From JBECKR01 sp040235415 (GTDB taxonomy: Bacteria > Acidobacteriota > Polarisedimenticolia > Polarisedimenticolales > Polarisedimenticolaceae): a DNA stretch of 18,687 nt. Where the stretch lies: positions 1 to 18,687 of the forward strand of contig JBECKR010000374.1 of the NCBI GenBank assembly GCA_040235415.1. Direction: 5' to 3'. The position numbers were made by a program, and so were the translations under genes. The notes under the pieces were generated by a model. The model saw only the letters and a program-made list of their open reading frames with translations. It had not been told where the DNA came from and ran no database searches. Below are positions 1-6,877 of the stretch, piece by piece; position 1 is the stretch's first letter, and each line of letters starts with the position of its first letter.

Positions 1-103
1 TCTCGAACCCGGTGTCGTGCCGCGCGCCCGGGCCGCCACACGCGGCGGCGAGCGCCGCGGCGAGGGCGATCGCGGCCGTCCGTAGCTCGCGCCGAGCCGC
101 CAT
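1..103 (-). CDS. Putative lipoprotein, N-terminal fragment (runs off the left edge)
   Basis: Only the first 34 codons are present. They read as a basic start (MAARRELR), a hydrophobic alanine/leucine stretch, then LAAACGG, which fits a lipoprotein signal peptide with its lipidated cysteine near residue 22. The start is supported by a purine-rich ribosome binding site (AAGGGAAGGGGG) just upstream of the ATG at 103. It lies 22 bases after the stop of the DUF4440 lipoprotein gene on the same strand, so the two are probably co-transcribed. The mature domain is outside the window and no function can be assigned. Confidence 0.6.
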   Translation of the reverse strand, partial: MAARRELRTAAIALAAALAAACGGPGARHDTGFE

Positions 104-125
104 CCCCCTTCCCTTCCGTCCGGCC

Positions 126-653
126 TCAGTCCTGTCCGCCCGCGGTGGGCTCCTCCACGAGGGCGTCCGAGTTGCCGGTGTTGAGCACGATCCGCCACTC
201 GCCGTCGTCGCCGCGGCGCCAGACGGTCGCGTACTTCCCGATCCGCTCGACCGGGTTGCCCTGGTCGTCGGTTACGGTGAACCGGAACACGCCGTAGGTG
301 TACGCCAGCGACCCCCCGGTGCCGACCTCGGCGAAGTCCGGCGTCCAGGCCATCGAGGCGTTCTCGTCGTGAAGCAGCGGCGCCCAGGCCTCGACGATCG
401 ACTCGCGGCCCTGCACGAGCGGCGCGCCCTCGGGGAGGTACACGGCGTCGTCCGCCCAGTACTCGCGGAACGCGTTCTCGTCGTGGTCGGCGACCGCCTT
501 CTGGAACGCGGCCTCGCGCGCCTTGAGCTCTCCGGTCAGCATCTCGGTGTCGATTCCGGGCGGCGCGGTCGTGCACGCCGCCGCGACCGCGGCGACGGCG
601 GCCAGGAGCGCGACCGCCGCGAGCCCGCGCCGCTTCGGGATGGTTCGTCGCAT
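126..653 (-). CDS. DUF4440/SnoaL-like lipoprotein
   Basis: A 175-residue protein with a basic N-terminus (MRRTIPKRRG), an Ala/Val hydrophobic core and VAAAC ending at Cys27, so it is probably exported and lipidated. After the signal, residues about 38-165 match the small cone-shaped SnoaL/NTF2-like fold of DUF4440 proteins: an opening helix (LKAREAAFQKAVADHD), then FREYWADDAVYLPEG, a helix with GRESIVEAW, and closing strands including YATVWRRGDDGEWRIVLNTGNS. That YA..WRR...G.W....D/N pattern is typical of the family. These proteins bind small molecules or act as isomerases or hydrolases, and most DUF4440 lipoproteins have no known substrate. The ribosome binding site GAGGAGA (661-667, minus strand) is well placed for the ATG at 653. 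It lies 59 bases downstream of metG. Family assignment is fairly sure; a biochemical role is not assignable. Confidence 0.85.
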   Translation of the reverse strand: MRRTIPKRRGLAAVALLAAVAAVAAACTTAPPGIDTEMLTGELKAREAAFQKAVADHDENAFREYWADDAVYLPEGAPLVQGRESIVEAWAPLLHDENASMAWTPDFAEVGTGGSLAYTYGVFRFTVTDDQGNPVERIGKYATVWRRGDDGEWRIVLNTGNSDALVEEPTAGGQD

Positions 654-670
654 GGTGCGTTCTCCTCGTC

Positions 671-685
671 GTCCCGATCCGGGAC
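671..685 (-). promoter_or_regulatory. Small intercistronic hairpin upstream of the DUF4440 gene
   Basis: A perfect 6-bp stem with a 3-base loop (GTCCCG-ATC-CGGGAC) sits in the 59-base gap between metG and the DUF4440 gene, three bases beyond its Shine-Dalgarno sequence. There is no T tract, so a rho-independent terminator is unlikely; it could be an RNA-processing or stability element, or chance in GC-rich DNA. Confidence 0.3.
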
Positions 686-712
686 ACCCCCGATACTACC
701 CCGCGGCCGCGC

Positions 713-2440
713 TCAGGCGCCGTCGAGCTCGCCGGGGTCGAGCTTGCGGACCAGGATCACGGGCTCGCCGAGCGCGTGGCCGCCGGAAAGCTCGGCGGTC
801 GCGCCGTCCCACGGGAGCGGCCCCTCGGGGAGCCGCAGCATCGCCCGGATCCTCTCGGCCGAGAACGGCAGGAACGGCGCCATCACGGTGCCGAGCCCAC
901 GGACGGTCTGGAGGCAGACGTTGAGCGTCGTGCCGCAGGCCGCCAAATCGTCCTTGCGCTGCCGCCACGGCTTCTTGAGGTCGAAGTAGCCGTTCGAGGT
1001 CCGCGCGAGCGCCATGACCTCCGCGAGCGCGGCCTTGAACCGGAAGCCGTCGAGGTGCTCGCCGACCTTCCCCGCGGCCGCCGCGACCGCGGCGAGCTGC
1101 GCGCGGTCGGCGTCGTCGCGCGACCCCGGCTCCGGCACCGTCCCCCCGAGGTACTTGTGCGCGAACGTCACGGTGCGGTTGACGAAGTTCCCGAGCGCGT
1201 TCAGGAGCTCGCCGTTGTTGCGGGCCACGAAGTCGCCGGCGTCGAACGCGGTGCGCGAGCTCTCGGGAGCGATCGCCGTCAGGTAGTACCGCAACGGGTC
1301 GGGGTCGAGCCGCCTGAGGTACTCCTCGATCCAGATCGCGGTGCCGCGGCTCTTGCTGATCTTCTGCTCCTCGGCGCCGGGGAACTTGATGTTCAAGAAC
1401 GCGTTCGCCACGACCTGGGAGGGGAGGCGGTACGACCCTTCGGCCATCAGCATGGCCGGCCAGATCAGGGCGTGGAACACGGTGTTGTCCTCGCCGATGA
1501 AGTGCACGATCGAGCAGTCCTCGGCCTTCCAGAACCGCTCGTACCCGCGCCAGTCGCCCTCGTGCTCCTCGCACCACTTCGCGGTGAACGAGACGTACCC
1601 GATCGGGGCGTCGAACCAGACGTACAGCACCTTGCCGGCGGCCTCGGGGTCGTCGAGCGGCACCGGCACGCCCCAGTCGAGGTCGCGGGTCATGGCGCGC
1701 TCCGGCAGCCCCTGCCGGACCTGCCCGAGCGCGAAGTTCAGCACCCACTCGCGCCACGCGGGCTCGCCGGGGCGGTCCTCGCGCTTGCCCTCGAGCCACG
1801 CCCGGAGCGACGCCTCGAAGCGGTCGAGCCTGAGGTACCAGTGCGTCGTCTCGCGCGGCTCGGGGCGGGCCCCGGTGATCGTGCTCACCGGGTCGATCAG
1901 CTTCATCGGCTCGATGGCGGAGCCGCACGACTCGCACTGGTCGCCGTACGCCTCGGGGTAGCGGCACGGCGTGCCGTCGGCGCGCAGGTGGTAGCACGTC
2001 CCCTTGACGTAGCGGTCGGGCAGGAACTGCCCCGCCTGCGGGTCGTAGAGCTGCATCGCGCGCTTCTTCGTGAAGTACCCCTTGTCGTCGATCGAGCGGA
2101 ACATCTCCCGGCTCAGCCGCTCGTGGAGCTCGACGAAGCCCGGCTGGTGCGTTCCGCCGTAGACGTCGAAGACGATCCCGAGCCCCTCGAAGTCCGCCTT
2201 CTGCCGCGCGTTGTAGTGCGCGGTGAGCTCGCGGACGTCGCGCCCCTCCTTCCTGGCGGAGATCAGCGAGGCGACGCCGTTGTCGTCGCTGCCGCACACG
2301 AACAGGACGTCGTCGCCGCGCGCGCGGCGGTAGCGCACCCAGGTGTCGGCGGGGAGGTACGCCCCCGCGACGTGGCCGACGTGCAGCCGGCCGTTCGAGT
2401 ACGGCAGTCCCGACGTCACGATGTAGCGGCGTTTCGGCAT
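713..2440 (-). CDS. metG: Methionyl-tRNA synthetase
   Basis: Class I aminoacyl-tRNA synthetase charging tRNA-Met in the cytoplasm; 575 residues. The N-terminus MPKRRYIVTSGLPYSNG leads into the HIGH-type signature HVGH (residues 20-23) and the CGSDDNG motif (49-55). Four cysteines at 149, 159, 169 and 172 form the zinc-knuckle insertion. The substrate-pocket segment VWFDAPIGYVSF is at about 274-285, and the KMSKS-type loop is KISKS at 360-364. The remaining 200 residues are the helical anticodon-binding domain. There is no C-terminal Trbp111/OB-fold extension, so it is the short form. The ATG at 2440 is chosen because the family's conserved N-terminus starts there; the frame is open further upstream and no good Shine-Dalgarno is visible. 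With only 11 bases between it and the PDZ gene stop, translation probably depends on coupling to that gene. Confidence 0.97.
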   Translation of the reverse strand: MPKRRYIVTSGLPYSNGRLHVGHVAGAYLPADTWVRYRRARGDDVLFVCGSDDNGVASLISARKEGRDVRELTAHYNARQKADFEGLGIVFDVYGGTHQPGFVELHERLSREMFRSIDDKGYFTKKRAMQLYDPQAGQFLPDRYVKGTCYHLRADGTPCRYPEAYGDQCESCGSAIEPMKLIDPVSTITGARPEPRETTHWYLRLDRFEASLRAWLEGKREDRPGEPAWREWVLNFALGQVRQGLPERAMTRDLDWGVPVPLDDPEAAGKVLYVWFDAPIGYVSFTAKWCEEHEGDWRGYERFWKAEDCSIVHFIGEDNTVFHALIWPAMLMAEGSYRLPSQVVANAFLNIKFPGAEEQKISKSRGTAIWIEEYLRRLDPDPLRYYLTAIAPESSRTAFDAGDFVARNNGELLNALGNFVNRTVTFAHKYLGGTVPEPGSRDDADRAQLAAVAAAAGKVGEHLDGFRFKAALAEVMALARTSNGYFDLKKPWRQRKDDLAACGTTLNVCLQTVRGLGTVMAPFLPFSAERIRAMLRLPEGPLPWDGATAELSGGHALGEPVILVRKLDPGELDGA

Positions 2441-2451
2441 GACGCGGCATT

Positions 2452-3183
2452 CTAGCGCGACGCGTCGCCCTCCGCGTCCTGAGCGGCCTCGGGCACGTCG
2501 GCGACCCGCGCCTCGAGCGTGAGCTCCAGGCCGTCGCGCATCACGGTCAGCTCGATCGGGTTGCCGACCCCGCCGCCCGCGATCCGCGCCGCGAGCTCGC
2601 CGGCGGAGCGCACGGGGTCGCCGTCGACCGCGACGACGACGTCGCCGAGCTCGAGCCCGGCGACGAACGCCGGCGAGGCCTCCGCGACCTCGGAGACCAT
2701 GACTCCGGTGTCGCGATCTCCGGTGAAGTGCTCCCGGAGCGACGCCGGCAGGTCGATCGCCTCGAGCCCGATCCAGCCGTCGCGCGTCTCGAGCCCGCGC
2801 ACGCGTGCCGGCCGCGCGTCGAGCCGCACCCGGATCTCGCGCTCGCTCCCGCGCCGCTCGATCCCGAGCGCGACCCACGACCCGGGCTCCGTCTTCCCGA
2901 TCGTCGCGACGAGATCGGCGACCGACCGGATCTCGGCGCCGTCGACGCGCTTCACGACGTCGCTCGCCCGCAGCCCGGCGCGGTCGGCGGGCCCGTCGCG
3001 CACGATCCGCATCACCTTGACCCCGGCCGGCGCCTCGGCGGCGTCGGCCGCCTCGCCCTCGGCGGCCGGCGTCGCGTTCGCGAGGAACACGCCGATCCAG
3101 CCCGCCGGCCGCCGCGCGGCCTCCTGCGCCGCCGCCGGCGCGGCCAGCGCCAGCACCATCCCCACGACCGCGATCGTCCTCAC
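2452..3183 (-). CDS. Exported protein with two PDZ domains and no protease domain
   Basis: From the GTG at 3183 the product is 243 residues. It begins with a signal peptide (hydrophobic residues about 4-19, APAAAQ near the cleavage site), so it is probably periplasmic. Two PDZ domains follow. PDZ1 (about 28-121) has GWIGVFL, the core GPADRAGLRASDVVKRVDG and an R-S-V-A-D-L helix. PDZ2 (about 135-228) has DGWIGLEAI, ASPAFVAGLELGDVVVAVDG and a closing strand. This tandem layout resembles the C-terminal half of DegP/HtrA, but no trypsin-like catalytic domain is present, so it may be an adaptor or an anchored binding module. The GTG is preferred to an upstream ATG at 3228 because it starts the signal peptide and is preceded by GGAGGAG. 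It is the first gene of the leftward cluster and is followed closely by metG, an odd functional pairing. Confidence 0.85.
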   Translation of the reverse strand: MRTIAVVGMVLALAAPAAAQEAARRPAGWIGVFLANATPAAEGEAADAAEAPAGVKVMRIVRDGPADRAGLRASDVVKRVDGAEIRSVADLVATIGKTEPGSWVALGIERRGSEREIRVRLDARPARVRGLETRDGWIGLEAIDLPASLREHFTGDRDTGVMVSEVAEASPAFVAGLELGDVVVAVDGDPVRSAGELAARIAGGGVGNPIELTVMRDGLELTLEARVADVPEAAQDAEGDASR

Positions 3184-3196
3184 CGCTCCTCCGAAA

Positions 3197-3211
3197 CGGG
3201 GACATTCCCCG
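3197..3211 (-). promoter_or_regulatory. Small hairpin in the 5' leader of the PDZ gene
   Basis: A perfect 6-bp stem with a 3-base loop (CGGGGA-ATG-TCCCCG on the minus strand) lies immediately 5' of the GGAGGAG ribosome binding site and 13 bases from the GTG start. It has the same size and placement as the hairpin before the DUF4440 gene of the same cluster. It could stabilise the 5' end of the message or tune initiation; chance cannot be excluded. Confidence 0.3.
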
Positions 3212-3421
3212 ATTCCGCCCCTCCCCATCGTACGCTCGAGCGCCCGCGGGGGGTGTCCGGCGGCGGTGTCGGCCCCCCCTTTTTACGGAACCGCGACGCC
3301 CGCGATGGGAATACATCATCAAACGACGCCGGGACGCTCCACCCACGGTCTCCTTCGGGCAGTCGGAACCGATCGTGGACTCTGCAACCCGGATTCGTTG
3401 CAACCCCCGGATCGACCGGGG

Positions 3422-3474
3422 CGATCTCCGCGCCTCCCGCCGATGCCCCGCGCGGAGATCGTCCCGCCTTTTTT
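3422..3474 (+). terminator. Terminator-like hairpin in the flotillin leader
   Basis: A perfect 12-bp inverted repeat, CGATCTCCGCGC (3422-3433) and GCGCGGAGATCG (3450-3461), encloses a 16-base loop. Eight bases after the stem comes a run of six Ts (3469-3474). An alternative pairing is possible: GGGGC (3418-3422) can pair with GCCCC (3445-3449) in the loop, which would compete with the lower part of the stem. It lies 136 bases before the flotillin start on the coding strand, so it could be a leader terminator or attenuator. The distance from stem to T tract is longer than in a typical intrinsic terminator, so function is uncertain. Confidence 0.45.
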
Positions 3475-3594
3475 CGAAGCGCTCGCGTAGCCCCCCCAAT
3501 CCACTCCGAATTCGAGGCCCGATCCGCGTGTACGAATCGTCGAGCGGCGTGATTCAATGACCGCACTCGCCCGGACCCCCGCCGGGCCGCCGCC

Positions 3595-3600
3595 GGAGGT
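3595..3600 (+). promoter_or_regulatory. Ribosome binding site of the flotillin gene
   Basis: GGAGGT lies 9 bases before the GTG at 3610. It is a near-perfect Shine-Dalgarno sequence and fixes the GTG as the flotillin start. Confidence 0.8.
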
Positions 3601-3609
3601 ACCCAAGCC

Positions 3610-5097
3610 GTGCTCGAGACCCTCGGAACCCTCGGTCTGATCGTGACGATCGGCTTCCTGCTGCTCGTCGTCCTGTTCTTCGGATGGATCGTCGTCAAGT
3701 CGCGCTACAAGAAGGCCGGCCCCGACGAGGCGCTCATCGTCTACGGCCGCCGGAAGCTGTTCGGCCGCGGCAAGGTCCGCGCCGACTCCGGCGAGATCGA
3801 GGGGTTCCGGATCGTCCGCGGCGGCGGCACGTTCGTGTGGCCGGGCTGGGAGGCTTCCGAGATCCTCGAGCTCAAGATGCTCACCCTCGACATCGACCTG
3901 AAGCACGTCTACACGGCGCAAGGGATCCCGATCAACGTCAAGGCAGTCGCCCAGGTCAAGATCAAGGGCGACATGTCGCACATCCGCCGCGCGGCGGAAG
4001 GGTTCCTCGGCGTCCCGACCGAGCAGATCCGCTCGACGATCCGCGAGACCGTCGCGGGCCACCTCCGCGGCATCATCGGCACCCTCACGGTCGAAGAGCT
4101 CTACCGCGACCAGAAGCGGTTCCAGGACAGCGTCCGGGCCGAGGCCTACGCCGACCTCGAGGGCATGGGCTTCGAGTTCAAGTCGTTCACCTTCCAGGAG
4201 ATCCAGGACGACGAGGGCTACTTGAACGCCCTCGGGCAGCCGAAGATCCAGGAAGCCCTGAAGAACGCCCGCATCGCGACCGCGAACGCCGACCGCGACG
4301 CCAAGATCGAGGAGGAGCACGCCCGCCAGGAGAAGGAGCGCAAGCGCATCGGCGTCGACACCGAGATCGCCGAGGCCGACAAGGCGCTGTCCCTGAAGAA
4401 GGCCACCATCAAGGAAGAGGTCGACGTCGCCGACGCCCGCGCCACCAAGGCCGGCGAGATGGAGACCAAGGTCCAGAACATCGAGATCGCGAAGCGCGAG
4501 GTCGAGCGCCAGAAGCTCGAGCTCAACGCCACCGTCCGCGAGAAGGCCGACGCCCACAAGTACGAGGCCGAGCGCCTGGCGGACGCCGAGCAGTACCGTG
4601 TCGAGCGCGGCGCCGCCGCCGAGCGCAAGCGCCGCGAGGAAGCCGCGGTCGCGCTCAAGGCCGAGGGACTCGCGAAGGCCGAGGCCGAGGCCGCGCAGCG
4701 CCGCCAGATCGGCGTCGCCGAGGCCGAGGCGATCCAGGCCAAGGGCCAGGCGGAAGCCGAGGCGCGGCGCCTGCTCGCCGAGGCGCTGAAGCTCTACAAC
4801 GAGGCCGGGCTCTCGATCGAGGCGCTCAAGGTCCTCCCCGAGATCGCGGCCGCGATCTCGGAGCCGCTCGCCCGCGCCGGGCAGACCACGATCATCAGCC
4901 AGGGCGGGAAGAACGGCGAGGGCACGGGCGCGGCCAAGATGACCGAGGACGTCGTCCAGGTCCTGAGCCAGCTCACCCCGATCATGCAGCAGCTCGCAGG
5001 AGTCGATCTCAAGAGCTTCCTGCAGGACATCTCGAAGCTCCCGGCGGCGGTCGTGACCAAGGCGGTCGCGCCGCCCTCGGACAAGTCGAAGAGCTGA
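3610..5097 (+). CDS. Flotillin-like SPFH/band-7 membrane scaffold protein
   Basis: A 495-residue protein with the standard flotillin layout. A single N-terminal membrane segment (about 6-29) is followed by a short basic stretch and an SPFH/band-7 domain (about 35-215) that starts PDEALIVYGRRK and includes the strand-rich AQVKIKGD region. Then comes a long charged coiled coil (about 215-400) rich in Ala-Glu repeats such as AEAEAIQAKGQAEAEARR. The C-terminal 95 residues are less charged and contain DVVQVLSQLTPIMQQLAGVD. Flotillins oligomerise on the inner membrane and organise detergent-resistant microdomains; length and order match FloT/YuaG. The GTG start has a strong ribosome binding site. 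The usual NfeD partner is not adjacent; instead an unrecognised gene follows after 9 bases. The family call is firm; the cargo or partner process is unknown. Confidence 0.95.
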   Translation: MLETLGTLGLIVTIGFLLLVVLFFGWIVVKSRYKKAGPDEALIVYGRRKLFGRGKVRADSGEIEGFRIVRGGGTFVWPGWEASEILELKMLTLDIDLKHVYTAQGIPINVKAVAQVKIKGDMSHIRRAAEGFLGVPTEQIRSTIRETVAGHLRGIIGTLTVEELYRDQKRFQDSVRAEAYADLEGMGFEFKSFTFQEIQDDEGYLNALGQPKIQEALKNARIATANADRDAKIEEEHARQEKERKRIGVDTEIAEADKALSLKKATIKEEVDVADARATKAGEMETKVQNIEIAKREVERQKLELNATVREKADAHKYEAERLADAEQYRVERGAAAERKRREEAAVALKAEGLAKAEAEAAQRRQIGVAEAEAIQAKGQAEAEARRLLAEALKLYNEAGLSIEALKVLPEIAAAISEPLARAGQTTIISQGGKNGEGTGAAKMTEDVVQVLSQLTPIMQQLAGVDLKSFLQDISKLPAAVVTKAVAPPSDKSKS

Positions 5098-5106
5098 CGC
5101 CGCCCG

Positions 5107-6111
5107 ATGACCGACTCTCCCGAGCTCCGCGACCTGCTCTCGCGGCTCAAGCGCGAGCGCTCCAAGGTCGAGCGGGTCAAGATCCTGGCCCGCGCCTGGC
5201 GCCAGGTCCGGCGCCTCACGCTCGCGGAGCGCACCCGGCTCGCCCAGGAGGTCGGCGTCGAGGGCGCCGACAACCTCCTGGCCCGCCTCGGCGCCGCGCG
5301 CAGCGGCATCCGCGCCTCGACGGTGCTCTCGGCACTCGCCGGAAGCCGGGACGACGACGACCCCCGCGCGCTCGGCAAGCTCCTGCACGACCTCCGCAGC
5401 CGCGAGGGCCGCCGCAGCCTCCGCGAGCGCGTCGTCGACACCGCGAAGGCCCGCGCCGCGGAGATGCTCGCGGGCAGCGCGGAGCCGGACGTCGCGGAGG
5501 AGGACGAGGCGGCGGGGGAGCCGGAGCCCGCACGAGCGACGGAAGAGACGACCCCCCGGCCGGCTCCGACATTCCCTTCGACACCGACACCGCCGTCACG
5601 GCGCGACCTGACCGAGGCGGTGGAGGTTCCGGTGGCGCCCCCCACGCCATCGGTGGCGGATCGGGCGCGGGTATCACCACCCTCACCCGCGCCCGAGCCG
5701 CCAGAACCGGGAGGGGAGGTGGAGGCGGGGATCGAGCAGGAGGCGCCGGAGGACCGCGCGGCTCCGGCGATCGAGGACGTCGCGGCGCTCGTCACGGCGC
5801 TGTCGGCGGCCGGCAGCACGACGCGGCGGTTCCGGATGCTGCGCGAGGCGACGGAGGCGCTGGTCGGCGCGGCGGAAGAGGAGCTGCGAGCCGTCGCCGA
5901 GGCGTTCCCCGACGGCTGGAAGCGCCGCCGCGCCGTGCTGGCCCTGGTCCGCGCCGGTGCGGTGGAGGACGAAGAGTCGCTGGCGGAGGTGATTGCGACG
6001 CTCGCGAGCGCGAGAGACCGGGGGTGGTGCCGGCGGGAGTGGGAGGAGGCGATGGGGGAGGACGTCGGAGGCGGCGTCGAGACGATTCCGGCAGAGAACG
6101 TAAGAGTTTGA
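5107..6111 (+). CDS. Hypothetical protein with two similar helical segments, flotillin partner
   Basis: 334 residues, no signal peptide or membrane segment, not recognised as a named family. An N-terminal helical segment (about 7-62) and a C-terminal one (about 225-282) align at a constant offset of 218 residues. Identities under this alignment include L10/L228, L14/L232, S19/S237, R23/R241, L27/L245, A30/A248, E41/E259 and A46/A264, suggesting an internal duplication. Between them are a charged helical stretch (62-120) and a Pro/Glu/Ala/Thr-rich, probably disordered linker (about 121-218). The tail (283-334) is acidic with two tryptophans. The ATG lies 9 bases after the flotillin stop, so the two are almost certainly co-transcribed. 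A cytosolic partner acting at flotillin patches is an inference from position only. No catalytic motif is visible. Confidence 0.75.
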   Translation: MTDSPELRDLLSRLKRERSKVERVKILARAWRQVRRLTLAERTRLAQEVGVEGADNLLARLGAARSGIRASTVLSALAGSRDDDDPRALGKLLHDLRSREGRRSLRERVVDTAKARAAEMLAGSAEPDVAEEDEAAGEPEPARATEETTPRPAPTFPSTPTPPSRRDLTEAVEVPVAPPTPSVADRARVSPPSPAPEPPEPGGEVEAGIEQEAPEDRAAPAIEDVAALVTALSAAGSTTRRFRMLREATEALVGAAEEELRAVAEAFPDGWKRRRAVLALVRAGAVEDEESLAEVIATLASARDRGWCRREWEEAMGEDVGGGVETIPAENVRV

Positions 6112-6114
6112 GGC

Positions 6115-6753
6115 GTGCCACGAATCGGCGAAGGCGTGACTTCGACGTTTTGGGACAAGCGGGCCCAAAACTACGACGACGCCGTTCGAAAGCACGATGA
6201 CGATTACGACCGGACGATCGCGAGGGCGAAATCGCTGCTCTCGACCTCGGACGTCGTCTTGGATCTCGGGTGTGCGTCGGGTGAGTACAGCCTCGACCTC
6301 GCACCCTTCGTACGGCGCGTCCATGGAATCGACACGTCGGCCAACATGATCGCTCTGGCAACGACGAAGGCGAGCGACCGTTCCGTGGCCAACGTGACCT
6401 TCGCCCCGACCGATGTCTTCGATCGATCGCTCGATGCGCACCGCTATACCGCGGCGCTTGCGCTCAGCGTCCTGCACCTGGTCGACGAACCCCGCTCCCT
6501 ATTGCGCCGGGTCAACGAGCTCTTGCCGCCGGGTGGGTTGCTCATCTCGCAAACACCGTGTCTGGGAGAATGGAGCTTCCTGCTCAAGTGGCTCCTCGGA
6601 TTCGCCCAAAAGGTGAAGCTCGTGCCGCCGGTCGTTTACCTCACGGTTCTCGACCTGGAAGAAGGGATCGCGGGTGCGGGCTTCGATATCGCCGAATCGG
6701 AGGCGTGGAACCGCAAGAACGCGGTTCACTGGATCGTCGCCAGGAAGCGGTAG
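6115..6753 (+). CDS. Class I SAM-dependent methyltransferase
   Basis: 212 residues from the GTG at 6115, or 205 from a second GTG at 6136 that would give the family-like start MTSTFWDKRAQNYD; neither has a strong ribosome binding site. The SAM-binding motif I is VLDLGCASGEYS (48-59), followed by the acidic strand GIDTSANMI (71-79), ALALSVLHL (motif IV region) and PPGGLLISQ. The pattern matches Methyltransf_11/25 enzymes that act on small molecules. The C-terminus has a hydrophobic stretch (FLLKWLLGFAQKVKLVPPVVYL) that could cover the active site or contact a lipid. It starts 3 bases after the upstream gene, but A/T-ending codons make up roughly a quarter of it, against well under a tenth in the flotillin gene. 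This suggests it was acquired separately. The substrate is unknown. Confidence 0.88.
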   Translation: MPRIGEGVTSTFWDKRAQNYDDAVRKHDDDYDRTIARAKSLLSTSDVVLDLGCASGEYSLDLAPFVRRVHGIDTSANMIALATTKASDRSVANVTFAPTDVFDRSLDAHRYTAALALSVLHLVDEPRSLLRRVNELLPPGGLLISQTPCLGEWSFLLKWLLGFAQKVKLVPPVVYLTVLDLEEGIAGAGFDIAESEAWNRKNAVHWIVARKR

Positions 6754-6877
6754 GCTGCCGGCCGACGGCGCTTCGCATGCGGGTGCGAGGGAGTAGCGGA
6801 AAGCGCGGGGACGGTGGAATAGTGGGGTCCGCAAGTCCGTGGGATTGCGCCGCAACCCGATCGAGGAGCTCGATTCC
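6754..6877 (+). other. Gap between the two methyltransferase genes
   Basis: The 124 bases hold the ribosome binding site of the second methyltransferase (GAGGAG, 6863-6868). No convincing hairpin, promoter or small gene was found. Confidence 0.5.

Larger units (their letters stand above)
3184..3609. other. Divergent intergenic region, PDZ operon / flotillin
   Basis: About 425 bases separate the leftward PDZ gene from the rightward flotillin gene. The region is GC-rich but has AT-richer patches at about 3305-3325 and 3530-3560. It holds the PDZ leader hairpin (3197-3211), a G6/C7 run followed by T5 (3248-3284), a 12-bp hairpin followed by T6 (3422-3474) and the flotillin ribosome binding site. 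No convincing sigma70 promoter could be picked for either direction, and no plausible small gene with a ribosome binding site was found. Confidence 0.6.

Noticed and set aside
3248..3284. G6 and C7 runs followed by T5, resembling a terminator
   Set aside because: The stem has only simple G-C runs with a loop of about 20 bases, and no gene on the plus strand ends upstream. It is antisense to the PDZ leader and could be chance.
3375..3560. A possible 61-residue small gene upstream of flotillin
   Set aside because: There is no ribosome binding site, the product is basic and low-complexity, and it spans the hairpin and T6 tract.
4681..4800. Repeated GCCGAGGCC-type units as a DNA tandem repeat
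   Set aside because: They encode the Ala-Glu heptad pattern of the flotillin coiled coil; the repetition comes from the protein.
3319..5388. A long antisense frame over the flotillin gene rich in Leu, Gly and Asp
   Set aside because: It mirrors the Glu/Ala/Lys-rich coiled coil of the flotillin on the other strand and has no independent motif or ribosome binding site.
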